Assembly: GCA_029204225.1 (NCBI GenBank)
Contig: CM055101.1
Span: 35,763,648-35,827,647 of the forward strand
DNA length: 64,000 nucleotides
Source: Diphasiastrum complanatum
Taxonomy: Eukaryota > Streptophyta > Lycopodiopsida > Lycopodiales > Lycopodiaceae
Direction: 5' to 3'
Within the stretch, counting starts at the first letter, position 1. Every line of letters starts with the position of its first letter. Below the pieces are notes generated by a model. That model was given only the letters and a program-made list of their open reading frames with translations, did not search any database and had not been told where the DNA came from. Shown here piece by piece: positions 1 to 12,708 of the stretch. The translations under genes were made by a program, and so were the position numbers.

Positions 1-599
1 AGGCATGGTATGCCAGTTACGGGTAAAAAATTCTTGTGATTAGGTTCAACTCTTGGGGTTAGAACCGACAAACGTCAGGTGGTGTTTTGGGGGAACGCTC
101 TCACAGGCATGATCGGCGATGGTATTGTCGAGTCAGGTGATAGCTGCATTGGCACATGCATCTGTAGCTTGAAAATTTCTCGTTCGGAAAAAAATATGGG
201 CTAGCTTGGAGGTACACACATTTTGGTGGTCACAGGTGATGGAAGTGCGAGGTGGTGTCAGTTGGAAGCCATTGGGCAAGATACCGGACTTGCATTGGAC
301 GAGCTGCGTGTGGGACATGCAGAGGATGAAGAACGGGTCAAGTATGGCCAAAAAAGATGCCCTCTAGCCTTAGTTATGCCCTTCCAAAAAATGACTTGCA
401 AAATGAACTAATTCTTCACAAAGAAGATTTTTAATGAAGAAATCCCAATTATGGACTTCGGGTCCCTTTCAGCATTTCAAACTAAATTTTTTTAACAAAG
501 TTGAAGGCTTATTTGCCCTTCATTCCTTCATGGCCCCACTTCAAACAAATCCATTGGTCTAACTTGATCCAACGGTGCATGTTTCATCCTAGTATCCTC
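1..599. other. No recognisable gene
   Basis: Only short open frames without recognisable domains are visible. The sequence just before 600 resembles the spacer upstream of the reverse-transcriptase region of the Copia copy at 12.1 kb, so its right end may be transposon-derived. Confidence 0.4.
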
Positions 600-1190
600 A
601 TCTTGTCCATCAATTGTTTTGCCTCTCTCTTACTTCAATGTTAGATGAACCAACTTTCTATGATCAAAGAGTTGGATGGATGATATGCAAGTAGAGTATG
701 ATGCTCTCATGGAGAATCATACTTGGGATCTTGTGAATCTTCCTCAAGGGAAGAAACCACTTGATTGCAAGTGGGTGTATAGATTGAAGTACAACCAAGA
801 TGGATCAATAAGTAAGCATAAAGCTAGTGCATTTGCCACCTTCCTATGTGATGGAGTACTATCATGGCTTTCCAAAAAGCAAGATACAATCTCCTCATCT
901 TCCACAGAATCCGAGTATAAGGCCTTGACATCAACATACAAGGAGGTCTAATGGCTCAAAAGCCTATTGGTGGAGCTTCATGTCATTAAGGAGAAGATCC
1001 CAATCATCTATTGTGACAACCAATCAGCCCATTGATCACTTGCTACTAGTCTTACATTCCATACAAGGAGCAAGCACATTGAGATTGCTCAGCATTTTGT
1101 GAAGGAGAAAGCGCAAGCCAAAGAGATCAAGCTCCAACATGTGCCATCATCAAGTTGCTTAGCTAATTTGTTTTACCTAAAGATTAATTT
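600..1190 (+). pseudogene. Copia pol remnant with RT-to-RNase H deletion (family A, copy 1)
   Basis: The frame from 676 encodes the start of a Ty1/Copia reverse transcriptase (motifs ENHTWDLVNLPQGKKP and KWVYRLKYNQDGSISKHKA). At about 828-832 it jumps directly into the RNase H region (LSWLSKKQDTISSSSTESEYKAL), so the RT catalytic core with its YVDD box is missing. After a stop at 949-951 the RNase H tail continues (RSKHIEIAQHFVKEK, at about 1064-1110), with another stop at about 1034. The RT part is nearly identical to the copy at 12.15-12.35 kb, so the two belong to one family. An LTR of that family follows at 1260. This is a dead deletion derivative and encodes no working protein. Confidence 0.85.
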
Positions 1191-1259
1191 GTTAATCTAA
1201 GATCTTCAATTGGAGTAATTGATAGAAGTATCAAAATTTCCAAGGCTAGATTTGAGGAG

Positions 1260-2008
1260 TGTGAAAAATTGCCTATATTGGCAAATCTAGCCATGTAGTA
1301 TAATGTACATTTTGTACATAAGTGGATTTCACACATGTGAGGGCAAGATGCCATGTGGCAATCCACTCCTAATTTGTTTGAGCTGGTCGAACAGGTCATC
1401 AATTCTAGGCATGGGGTACTTGTTCTTGATGGTACCTTTGTTTAGGGAGTCAAGAGAGTTGGTCATGTCTATTTGGTAGTGTTCCCTACATTATAGGACC
1501 TACACCTTGATTTGTGATGAGCTTTTGACCAACTAGCTACCTAACTAGCATGACTCTAGTAGATAGACTAGGGTTTCATTTTAGGGCAAAAAGACTGAGT
1601 TAACTTCCATATTACATGTTGGAAATTCACCTAACTTTACAAAAAAAGTCACTTTTGCTATGTATTTCGTCTCTCCATAGTGAGAAGATAGATTATTTTT
1701 GGAGCTCATTGGCAATCTCGAGCTAGTTCACTATGTACATTGAGTTTTTGTGATCCAAATGAAACCAGCTCGATTTATACTTCAAACTTTGTCTACAGGT
1801 CGTACAGCAGGCTGCTCTTCACACGTGCCAACTCGGATTTCAGTTTCTGATCAATGCTTTGATTGATGACGTTTGTTGTTTGTCAAATTGCCAATCTAGA
1901 TCAACTTTTTGATGACTGGTTTTTTGATAGATTGCTAAGCAAGCACACAATCACCCTTGTGGATCTTCCTAAGATTCATATATGGTCCTAGAGTAAAGTA
2001 ATTTCACA
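1260..2008 (+). repeat. Copia family A LTR (3' LTR of copy 1)
   Basis: The segment starts TGTGAAAAATTGCC and ends TTTCACA, an inverted TGTGAAA/TTTCACA terminus. It matches the LTR at 10555-11209 over most of its length, including the shared stretch from GCCTATATTGGCAAATC onward and the bases around TTACATG. It follows RNase H sequence, so it is the 3' LTR. It is about 95 bp longer than the other copy, which shows internal indels. Confidence 0.8.
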
Positions 2009-3611
2009 TAAAAACACAAGCGTCAAAGAGAGGGAAAACCAATAGAAAGAGTCAAAGGAAAAGTGCTCAACACAACAAAGCAGGGTGAATAAAAAAGAGC
2101 TCATGACAAAGAAGCTAGGAGGATCAACAAGATTGAGGGGATGAGATAGAGGAAGGCGATCTCATAACAAGACTCCATATCTCCAAATTTTAGTATAAAG
2201 CAATGGAGATAGAGCTCACCAAAGCAGTTGTCTAAGGAATCAAGAGGAAGTGATCACTTGTTTTTCTTAGAAACTCACAAATAGCAAAAACAAGCATCTC
2301 AATTTTGCATTTTCTTCTCAAAGCCCAACAAGCATAATAATTTGAATTTCCAAATATACATTTTTTAAACACAATCATTTTGAAGTATTAATTTTCTAGT
2401 CATTATAATTACTCTGAAATAAGTCACATATGTATGTTTTTAACTTTCCAATAAATAAATTAATCTTAGGATTTTCAAACTATTCAAATCGTTTCAAATC
2501 ATAAGAATATTGTCAAATAAATAGCTTGTTCACATTTGAATTTGTTTAATAGAAACAAATTTGAGAACAAAAGAAAAATTGATAACTTATGTTTTTTCAT
2601 ATTTTCTAAATTTAAACAAAACAAAAATCTTCATTTTTTTTTATAATATTTCTTATTCAAATTTCAAATTTTTGGCATTGAAAAAACAAAACTTAACTCT
2701 ATAAAAAAGCGTGTCTAGGTCTTTATTTTTTGTCACCATATTTTTCCTATTAAGGCCTCTTTTCTATCACATTTTTGATCTGCTACAGTCAGTTGGTAGA
2801 CTCTCGTTGACATCATCATAGTTTTGTACCTTTTTTTAATGTCGGGTTCTGAATTAATCTTAGTTGTAGTGCAAGCTTCGCTCTTGTTGAGCTTACATTT
2901 TGTTAAACATCCCCTTGGAGACCTAGATGTCTTTCTCATCAATGTACCTAATAGTTTTTTTTATGAATAAATTCACTAGGGTGTTTCTTCTAATACTTTC
3001 CAACAATCTTATAGGGGTTCTTTTATCTTCCTCAATAATATCAACTAAACTTCTTGTTCTTGTCATCAATTATGCTTTATGGCTGTATGATCTTTTCCTA
3101 TTGACATTTTCATTCATCTCATATCTCTCCTAGGTTATGGGGGGGATTTTTCCTCTTTAAATGGCGCCTACATCTTTAATTGGTGGCTGTGTCAATGGAC
3201 TTATTTGTCTTTTTACTTCCAATTTGCCTAGCATGAACCATGCAAATGAATCTATGAGGGTTTCCAAAGTTTTTCACACTAACGCTATTCCTTTTTATCT
3301 TCGACGGCTTCAACTTGGACACTCCTTGCCACATAAAGGCCTACATAGTATATACCCAGTGTGTTATATTTTCCCTTGTTAATTGTTGTATGGTAATTTA
3401 TTAACAAACAACGAATGCATCATTCTTGAGAAAGTCTCCTATTTTATCTTGGAGATAGAATCGACGTCTCCTATTGGTCCTCTACGCTAACCAATGCTAT
3501 TATATTCTATCCTATTTTGCATGCTAAATTCTTCCCCTCCATATTCATTGGATTTTTCAACTAGTAATGGGACAAAAATCATTCAGCTTCTATGTTATGA
3601 AAAAGCTTTGT

Positions 3612-3613
<2 letters not shown>
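2009..3613. other. AT-rich spacer, nothing recognised
   Basis: The sequence is AT-rich with many short A and T runs (notably 2300-2750). No conserved coding frame, TIR or LTR pair was recognised. Confidence 0.4.

Positions 3614-3705
<92 letters not shown>
3614..3705. repeat. (TC)n microsatellite, about 92 bp
   Basis: An uninterrupted TC dinucleotide run. The Ser-Leu frames across it are artefacts of the repeat. Confidence 0.98.
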
Positions 3706-3707
<2 letters not shown>

Positions 3708-6221
3708 AAATGGCCTTTCTTTGCTAATTACATGTACTTCTTTTGCCAACTAAACAAAGAAACTAACTACATAGCTCTTCTACTACTATCAATAAAGTTT
3801 ATGGATGGAACTCTAGACTCATTTAAGCAATCTCACTTGGATGTAGTCCCTGATTTAATGGATCTGCTAATTGGTGACTCCCATTTCACTAACAAATATG
3901 CTCATTAGATTTGGCATCTATGTAAACTTTCTACTTTTGGCTTGTATGGACAACTTTCACCAAACATGTTTTTGAAGGAGTTTTTTCACACCCTGATGGT
4001 AGCTCGGTATGTTCATTGAGTACATTAAAGTACTTTTTAAAGTTAGTTGGGGCTGCCTCCCTATATGGTGTGCAAATGGTGGCCCCATGAATGTTTCATA
4101 GTATTTAGTAGCATGCATTATGAGCTCTATTTAGAAGTCGTTATAGTTTGTTTTCCATGTTATTTAGGTGAACTTGGCTAGGATTGAACCACTTGACCAT
4201 GCATAGTTTAAGTAAACTCTATGATATTTATATTTGATAGTTTCCACACCAAATGTCCTATTAATTTGAGTTCTCATTGAGTTAGGCTATTAGAATACCT
4301 AGGGATATTAATGTGGCGTATATTGAAAACATGCTCTTTGAAAACATATAGAAAACAACGTAGGGAATTGAGGTCAGTGGACTAAATTCAAAGTCTACAC
4401 AATTAAACGTATCTAGGAAAAAGACTTGAGAGGTTAGAAGTGGGTAGCATCATAACCTACTAAAGGCCAAAACTGTAGCTGTAGTAAATAAAATACAAAA
4501 GTCGTCTTCATTTGTGATGTGTGAAAAAAAATCATTATTCACTCATTGAGTTTTTTGAGATTAGGCTTTATATGCAAGAATTCAATTGTAGGACTTGCTA
4601 AGACCTACAAGTGACTATAGAGAAATGCACAACTTATACATACTTCGTTTGACTGAAACTTTATACATATTCACATGGTCAATCGTTGTGACATTTCTAA
4701 CCTTGTCACACTTTATTAACATGACATAGAACCTGCTAGTAAGAAAAAAACTAAAGCTTCACCATTTAAGTTGTAAGGCCCAAGGCCCAAATTCGACAAC
4801 ACTTCCTAGTTTTGGTCACAAGAGTGGATTTTTCCTAGGTATCACTTGAACTTGGGTGGGCAAGCCCATAAGCCAAATTCTAATCCTTCTTGTTATGGAT
4901 TTGTGAAATCAGTTTTTACTTTTTCATGATGGAAATGGAGGAGCCTCACATAGCGTAATCTATGGGGCAAAAGTTTCTATGGCAAATTGTTTTTACATGC
5001 ACCTTCCCGATGCTCAAAGGGGCACGTACAAGATTTACCTTTCTTCACACTTGCCTTCCGCCCAAAAAGTGCGTGTAAAAAAACATTTGCTTCAGAAAAA
5101 TAGGAAAAGAAAAATGTAAAGTCATATTTGCTCTTGGGGCATTCCAGGAGGGCAGGAGGATGTCTGCACCCCCCCCCCCCCCCACCTCCCTTTAATTCAA
5201 TTTATAGCCATAACTTAGACAGCTTTATATATTGAGTAATAGGAATTTTTGTTTGGTAATAACAGATGAGGAAAATGAAACGGCTGAAAACGCACAAAGT
5301 ACTAAAAGTAGAGAGTTGATTCTGCTGGCAGTTGGAAGTTAGATGGTGGCTTAGACAAGGGCAGGCAGCAGCAGCAGGAGGAGGAGGAGCAGGAGCATCC
5401 CCAGGACCCAGCACAGGTATCCCAAACTCTGAGGAGTTGACACTTGATTCTTGAAGCTGGGAAATTGGGGAATCCATAGAAAAATCCCAATTCAAACCTC
5501 AAAGATACTCAGAAGTTAGAAGCATTTTGAGCCATTATAGGCAAATTCATTTCAGCAGCGCACCGTACGCTCCCCGTGGGGTAGCTCCAAGGAATGGGCA
5601 CGCATTCTAAATTATAAACTTATTTCTGTCTGTCGTTTCACTTGGAAGTTGCTGAGAGGATTCAGAGGAGTCGTTAATTTTTCACTGTTCTTCCTTCGTG
5701 CTCCACACCATGGATTATGGACAATGGAGCTGGATGCATGGACCATCCTTTGTCCACTATCTCTCTTTCTCTCACTCTCAGTGACAGTCTCTGCAATAGC
5801 CACATCGTGCGATGTCCACTATGCACCTCTCGTGGTACATTCTACTTACTACATCGTACCCAATGGGGCCCCATATCTTACTGTCACTTACTCATCTTTA
5901 ACTCGTCACCCTTGGATGACTTTTAAGCATCCAGATTCTGACATGTTTCAAAGATCGAACAATTGAAATTGTGCAGGTGGGTTTTGTGAGGCGTGGGCTA
6001 AAGCCCTGTAAGGGGGGAGGGGTGTAGAAGATGTAGTGCCTAGAGGAGCTCCCGTGTCCCCGGGGGGGGCCAGGGCCCAGAGGATTGTCGTGTTTTGTTT
6101 TAAGACCCCACCCAATTGCAGTTAAGCTCATCAAGTCACCGATTCACTTGCCAACAGCAACAACGTGGACGGTGGTGGGTTGCTCTATGATTCAAACTTC
6201 CTCCAGTTCCAGCCTCCAGAC
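3706..6221. other. Intergenic stretch, nothing recognised except a C15 run
   Basis: No conserved coding frame was seen. A run of fifteen C lies at 5169-5183. Short Pro/Ala-rich minus-strand frames near 5.2-5.5 kb follow from GGAGGA/GCAGCA simple sequence and are not called as genes. Confidence 0.4.
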
Positions 6222-7071
6222 TCCCATTATATATTTATGCTTCAGCTGTTGAGTTCAATGCTCATGTGCTGAAACCCAGGAGAGAGTTATTGATTATAAT
6301 ATCTTAGCATCTTGGGTCCAATCCTCCCTGCATTTGCCCCTGATGATCTAGTAGTCCTGATCTCTTGCTTTTGTTGCACTAGCTGCGAGAGCAACAAATT
6401 AGAGGTTGTACAATTTTGTACACTCTTCTGAGTTGCTCTGTGCAACACTACCCCAAGAGGTTCTCTTGGACTCAACCTCCCGATCCAGGTATGTGTTGTT
6501 TCATTGTTGGTTTTAATCACAGGAAGCATCTGCAACAATGTAGGCAGTATCTTGCTAGCCTGCCTTGTTATCCGACAGTTGATGGTTATATGAGTCACAT
6601 TGTTAAATCCGTTCGTAGATCATCTGAATAGTAATTCTTTTGCCTTTGAAAATATGATGTGTAGCACCTTGCATTCATCTAAGGATAATTCGAGCTGCAG
6701 CTGACCATGGGCTGGATGCTTTATTGGTTGACCCTTGAATAATACATCAAGGAACAGACACCAGACCTCATTGAGATCTCATCCTAACATGTTCTAACAT
6801 GCGATCCAAGTTCCAGCACACTGATCTTCATAAAGCAGCCACAATGAAATCGTCGTCTTGACTTTTCACCACTTGTGATGCACAATTTTCTGAACTTAAC
6901 TTTTCTCAGTAACAACTACAACTGGGCTTTGTCCTTTGAACAAATCCATCATCAAGATCATACGATGTAGTCCAGTTCTTTCGTGTTCTTCAAACTTGTA
7001 GCTTTAATTATCCTGAACTTTCGCTTATCAATAAAAATATCTGTGGTTTTCGCAATTTTTGCAGAGGAACA
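6222..7071 (+). promoter_or_regulatory. Possible expansin promoter and leader intron
   Basis: A TATA-like TATATATTTAT lies at about 6228-6238. Downstream a strong donor, CAG|GTATGT, has its GT at 6489-6490. A pyrimidine-rich acceptor, TTTTTGCAG, ends at 7064, seven bases before the expansin ATG. This would fit a transcript starting near 6260 whose 5' leader is interrupted by a 576-bp intron. It is inferred from signal strength only, and the gene could equally start inside this interval. Confidence 0.3.
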
Positions 7072-8169
7072 ATGAAATCTCTTGTTCAAGTGATTTTTCC
7101 ATTACTGTTTGTCTTCCTAAGAAGGGCACAAGGAGTCTACTACGGTGGCAGTCAAGTCCCTGCGAAAACAGACAGCTATGGCGGAGGCGGTAATAACGGT
7201 GGTGGGTGGACGCAGGCACACGCGACATTCTACGGTGGTGGCGATGCATCGGGCACGATGGGTAAGTTAGCAGACTAGTTCAGCTTAGAGCCTATCCTCA
7301 ATGCAACTTTGTAAGGCATTTCGATACCATTATCAGTCCAGATTAACATAAACTATATTTGCCAGCTGGTGCTTGCGGCTATGGTAATCTATACAGCCAA
7401 GGCTATGGGGCGAATACTGCGGCTCTCAGCACGGCTCTCTTTAACAGTGGCCTGAGTTGTGGGGCATGCTTCGAGATTCAATGCACAGACGATCAAGGAT
7501 GGTGTCTTCCGGGAAACCCATCCGTGCAGGTCACAGCCACCAACTTTTGCCCACCAAACTATGGTCTTGCAAATGACAATGGTGGATGGTGCAATCCTCC
7601 CGAGGAGCACTTTGATATGTCAGAACCTGCTTTTAACCAGATCGCGTTGTACCGTGCAGGGATAGTTCCGGTCCTTTACCGAAGGTAGTGATGACTATTC
7701 TCGTATGAGTATCACAACCTGAATGAACCTCTTGCATCTAGATTCTACTAAGCACTCCATCACCCAATACTCTCTTAGCGTTTGGAAATTGTTGAACTAA
7801 ATCACATCCTCAATCAACAACAAAGATATACTTTCTAATGACTGGGTTTTTGTAATCAGGATCCCATGCAACAAGCAGGGAGGGGTGCGCTTCACCATAA
7901 ATGGGAACCCCTACTTTAATCTGGTCCTTGTGACAAATGTTGCCGGAGATGGGGCTGTAGCATCTCTATCAATCAAAGGCTCAAACACAGGTTGGACTCC
8001 AATGCAGCGAAACTGGGGTCAAAACTGGCAATGTTCGACAGTTCTTCAAGGCCAAAGCCTTTCTTTTCAAATCACTACGACTGATGGAAAAACTGTGACT
8101 GGCTATGATGTAGCTCCACAAGACTGGCAGTTCGGACAAACCTACGCTAACGATGATTGCCAATTTTAG
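7072..8169 (+). CDS. EXPA: Alpha-expansin (EXPA), three exons
   Basis: Expansins are secreted wall proteins that loosen cellulose-xyloglucan contacts at acid pH without hydrolysis. Exons are 7072-7261, 7366-7684 and 7860-8169 with GT-AG introns of 104 and 175 bp; the spliced frame is 819 nt, giving 272 residues. Visible features in order: a signal peptide (about residues 1-21, hydrophobic, ending near AQG), a Gly-rich linker, the GH45-like domain starting [11 protein letters not shown] and including GACGYGN, the alpha-type insertion around GGWCNPP followed by the HFD motif ([11 protein letters not shown]), then the C-terminal CBM63-like domain with several Trp and a final CQF. Introns fall after the TM codon before AGACGYGN and within YRR-IPC, two familiar expansin intron sites from family knowledge. 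Cysteines of the first domain are present. Length suits the family (about 250-275). Nothing looks broken. The subgroup number cannot be assigned from sequence reading. Confidence 0.95.
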
Positions 8170-9562
8170 CCCATTAGAGCCACAGGGGTTGAAAACTGAT
8201 AGGCGCAAATCTGCTCCTCGTTGATTTATATTGTAGCACGGGTAGCATTGTGTATGTATTAGTAAGATATCCGTGATCTCCTTGAGAAGATTGCGGTAAT
8301 TTAGAATCAGTTTGGCAGACTTTTGGTAGCTGAGGTGATTGCAAGCAGCCACCCGCTTTCCAGACCTGCTGGGCTAGTATCAATTCATGCATTTGTCTCT
8401 ATCCTTGAGTTTATTGATGCTGTAATTGCAACATATTCTTAATGAGGAAGTAAACTACTGCATAATCTGGCTCAAACTAGAAGATTGTCATTCTTTAGGA
8501 TGAAAGATCCATGCATGATTCATGAACGTGTGGCTATGTGTTTCAAGATCAGGCATTCTTATGGTAGACTGCAGTTATGCATAGATGCTTCTACAAAAAA
8601 TTCTAGAGAACAAAAACTGGTAGCTATGATAAAATCCATTTGAAGAACTAAAATTCAAATTGAATAGAATTTGAGGTTTGATTATTTTGATCAGCTTTTT
8701 ATCAAGGTGACTCATGATAATCATGTTTTTGCTATCATCCACTCCACTATATATGCATGGTGGATGGTGAAAATAAGTTTCCACCCACCCATCATCCACT
8801 GGGAACTTATTTTCACCATCCGACCACCATGCCTTCACCACCTTTGGATTAGGGTGAGCAAAACATTCATGGCTAACCAACAAGCATAGTTTTAGTAAAA
8901 CATGGGGGAATGGTCTCTTTAGTCACCTTTGCATTGGAAAAATGGTCTTAAGGCGAGGCCCTTAGGCTGAGCCATAATTGAAAGGATGTTGAATTGGGTG
9001 TAAATGTCATTTAAAAGAAATTTTCCAAGCATAAAAGATGGTGTGAGACTTTTTTTATTTGGTTTTTTTTTATGCGTCTCACTTAACCATCTTCATGAGT
9101 CATAATGTCTTCCAGATCTTGTTATCAATTTTTTATGAGCATAATGTTCATGTGATTTGTTTTTTTTGGGGGATTCAGATTTCATAACATGCCAAAAAAT
9201 TAGGTGAGGTCAATGTTTAATTCATAATATGCAAAAAAAGGTGAGGTCACCTTCAAATTTAATAATGTGAGGTTTATGTTTAATGGGTTCATGAACTCTG
9301 CCAAACTTAACCTCAACACATTTTCTTGAGAAAAGGCAAACCTTTGCAGGCTTAAATAGTGTGCAAGAACATGAAGAAATCTTCCTTATCAATAAATAAC
9401 ACAACATTAGGTATAGGGAAGTCTCATGGGTGAGTTTGTTCCTAAAGATAAATTGATGGTGCCACTCAATCAATGGTTGGAGTGCTAGAGTGTTTGAGGT
9501 GATGAGTGGGATGGAAATGATTTGTGGCACCCATGAGAAAGTACTCAAATTGAGTCTTGAAG
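8170..9562. other. Expansin 3' flank and spacer
   Basis: The 3' UTR presumably ends within a few hundred bases of 8169. After that no conserved frame is seen. A short inverted pair built on ATGGTGGATGGTGAAAATAAG and its complement occurs at about 8755-8835. Confidence 0.35.
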
Positions 9563-9840
9563 TGGACATTTTGAGAATTTTGGGTCTACAATTAGGATGA
9601 CTATGATATGATGTATTCCTTTGTTGGATGTGCATGTGGCCCAAGGTTTATCTAAACAATCAAATGATTAAACTAAGTGGTAGGGTAGACATTTTGGAAA
9701 TTTTGGGTGTAGAATTATGCTCGCAATCATAACATGATGTATTTATTTGTTGATTTCCACATAGCTAAAGATTTGTCTAGGAACAAATAAGTAGTTAAAA
9801 TGAGTGTTCCCGTGGATATTTTGGATGTAGAATTATGTAT
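9563..9840. repeat. Diverged tandem repeat, unit about 125 bp, 2.2 copies
   Basis: Three starts of the form GACATTTTG(A/G)(G/A)AATTTTGGG occur at about 9565, 9688 and 9815 (the last as GATATTTTGG). Each is followed by TGTAGAATTA-like sequence, and the first two by ATGATGTATT and a shared tail. The spacings are 123 and 127 bp. Confidence 0.7.
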
Positions 9841-10554
9841 AGGGAAAAAGCCTTGGCCTAAGGGTGGTAGCCCTTGGATTCTCACATTCAAGGAAGTTTG
9901 GAGGGCTCAAATTTTCCTCGATGTAAAAATCACACGTTGCATACTTTTTATTTTACATTTTATATTGAAGGCCCGTTACTCTCGTAAAGTCCATGGGCTT
10001 TATGGGTGTAATGCCTCTAGTTGCTATATGAGATAATTATGAGGTTTGAAATCTTTCAAAATACAAACAAAAAAGCTCGAAATTTTTCTTGATCTTTGTT
10101 GAGGTCCACGTGGCCCCATATATATCTACCTGGACTCAAACTAACCAAATTGCATGTTGTAAGGTCATATCTTAGCCAATGTTACATACTCCTTGGTCTA
10201 GGTAGCCTCTAGTGAAGCAAAAATGTATGTTCACCACTCATTTTGATAATAAAACAATAAACTTATTATGAACTACCACTTTCCAAGTGTTACATCAAAA
10301 GGCAATACATTATTCAATAAGTCTATATACTTTTGCACTAAGAAATCATATATTTTTGAACCCATATGGCAAGACATCAACCTTTGGGACTTCCAGAAGT
10401 CTTTCGGAACACTTTTTGGAATTCAGTCCAAGTGCTTGGCTTTGGCTAGAGATCTTGCCACCAAGAGCAAGCTTTTTCTCCCAAAAAAAAACGACAGCAC
10501 ATATTTTGAGGTCATTAGGTGTTGCAAGAAAATAAAAATACCTAGACCGCCCAT
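9841..10554. other. Spacer, nothing recognised
   Basis: Two overlapping short frames at 10268-10585 show no recognisable domain. The interval ends at the LTR start. Confidence 0.35.
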
Positions 10555-11209
10555 TGTGAAAAATTGCCTATATTGGCAAATCTAGCCATGTAGTATAACG
10601 TACATTTTGTACATGATTGGATTCCACACATATGAGGCCAAGATGCCACGTGACAATCCACTCCTAATCCTAATGTAGGTTAGGTCGAGTCAAGAGAGTT
10701 GGTTGTGTCTATTTGGTGGTGTTCCCTACTTTATAGGATCTACACCTTGATTTATGATGAGATTTTGACCAACTAGCTACCTACCAAGCATGACTCTAGG
10801 AAATAGGCTAGGGTTTCATTTTAGGGCAAAAAGGTGGAGTTAACTTCCTTATTACATGCTGGAAATTCACCTAACTTTACAAAGGAAGTCACTTTTGCTA
10901 TCTCATTGGCAATCTCAAGTTTTCTCTCCATGTACATTGATTCTTTGTGATCCATCATCCAAATGAAACCAGGACTTATTGTACTTCAAACACTATCTAC
11001 AGGCCGTACAACAAGCTGCTCTTCACACGTGCCAACTCGTATTTGTGTTTATGTTCAATGATTTGATTGTCAATGCTTGTTGTTTGTGAAATTACGAATC
11101 TAGGTCAACTTTTTAATGACTAGTTTTTTGATAGATTGTTAAGCAAGTACACAATCACTCTTGTGGATCTTTCTAAGCTCCATTTATGGTCCTATACTAT
11201 ACTTTCACA
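10555..11209 (+). repeat. Copia family A 5' LTR (copy 2)
   Basis: The segment starts TGTGAAAAATTGCC and ends TTTCACA, and is homologous to 1260-2008. It is followed at once by the primer-binding site, so this is a 5' LTR of 655 bp. No matching 3' LTR occurs downstream, so copy 2 is truncated on its 3' side. Confidence 0.85.
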
Positions 11210-11222
11210 TGGTATCAGATCC
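11210..11222 (+). other. Primer-binding site (initiator Met-tRNA type)
   Basis: TGGTATCAGATCC directly abuts the LTR end. Canonical plant Copia elements carry TGGTATCAGAGCC, complementary to the 3' end of initiator Met-tRNA; this copy has one mismatch (A for G). Confidence 0.85.
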
Positions 11223-11536
11223 AAGTACAAGAGTTGTAATCATTGATAAAATCTAATCCATTTTTAGCAAGTATTGGTGCTAAAAACTAGTCTTGTGAGG
11301 GCGAGCTAGAAGCTAAGTTTTGGTGAGGGGATTTGATTCCAAACCTGGTAGGGATCCAAATCCATATTGTTCACACATGTGGGCACCCCTAAACCTGAAT
11401 TTAATGCATGATATTCATTTGATCCACAAAATTTCATTTGAGAGATATTGATGTAGTTTTTGGTGGAAATCCTAGGATAAGCTACCAAGATTGAGTGCCA
11501 TTAATTAGATTTGAATTTGGTTCATGAGATCTAATC

Positions 11537-12708
11537 AAAATGGAGTGGCCGAGAGGAGAAATAGATCTCTTTGTGAGTGTGCTAAGGCCTTAAGGCTAGA
11601 AGCTTCTCTACCCAAACCATTTTGGGTGAGGCAATCACATGTGCTAATTTTTTAATGAATAGATTGCTCAACCAAGCCATAGGAGGAATCACACCACATG
11701 AAGCTCTATTTGGAGAGAAACTCAATCTCAACGATCTCAAGATATTTGGATCCATTTGCTATGTACATCAATCCTTGGATGAAGAAGGATGATGCAACCT
11801 CCATCAACGACATCTTTGTGGGATATGGTAAGAATAGCAAAGGTTATAGAGTCTTCAATCCCATCACTAAAAAAATAATAGTGAGTAGGGATGTTATTTT
11901 TTATGAAGGACATGCTTGTGAAATGGATGACAATGCTACTAATCATCTTGATGCCAAAGATCATGCTAGGATGGAGGAGCTTCAAAGTGATGAAGAACTT
12001 GAGGATCCACCTCAAGATGCAAGAACTCCAAGAACTCCAAGAAGATCCACAAGAGAAAGGGCCGAGCCATTTAGCTCACCTATGATGGCAAAGGTGATCA
12101 AAGGGAAGACACATCATCTTTCACCTCTTACAATTTTCTTACTTCAATGTTAGATGAACCAACATGCTATGAAGATGCTTGTAAATCTAAAAGTTGGATG
12201 GATGCTATGCAAGTAGAGTATGATGCTCTCATTGAGAATCATACTTGGGATCTCGTGAATCTTCCTCAAGGGAAGAAACCACTTGAATGCAAGTGGGTGT
12301 ATAGATTGAAGTTTAACCAAGATGGATCAATAAGTAAGCATAAAGCTAGGCTTGTAGCAAAAGGGTTTTCACAAACCAAAGGTATTGACTATGATGAAAC
12401 TTTTGCTCCTATGGCTAAGCTTGTTACTATTAGATTGATCAAAAGTCTTGCAACTACCTTCAATTGGGAGCTATTCAAACTTGATTTCACAAATGCTTTC
12501 CTCAATGGATATTTGGAGGAAGAGATCTACATGAGGCAACCCGAGGGCTTCATCAAGGAAAAGCATGAAGGAAAGGTGTGTTTTTTTAAGAAGAGCCTTT
12601 ATGGGCTCAAGCAAGCACCTAGAGCATGGTACTCTAGGCCAAACTCTTTTCTTATTTTCGTTAACTTTGTGTTGAGTGCTTATGATCCATCATTGTACAT
12701 GAGATTTT
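11537..12708 (+). pseudogene. Copia integrase-RT remnant (family A, copy 2)
   Basis: The internal region lacks gag, protease and most of integrase. Coding homology starts at the third catalytic residue of integrase (QNGVAERRNRS at about 11536), continues through a frameshifted TPHEALFGEK and the GYGKNSKGYRVFNP region, then the linker and reverse transcriptase from about 12147 ([59 protein letters not shown]). A stop before 12147 and several frameshifts break it. RT homology stops near 12708, before the YVDD catalytic box, where the hairpin-rich repeat begins. This is a truncated, non-functional element whose RT part also matches the copy at 0.7 kb. Confidence 0.88.

Noticed and set aside
5202-5502. 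Pro/Ala-rich minus frame near a C15 run
   Set aside because: Composition follows from simple GGA/GCA repeats; there is no signal peptide or wall-protein repeat.
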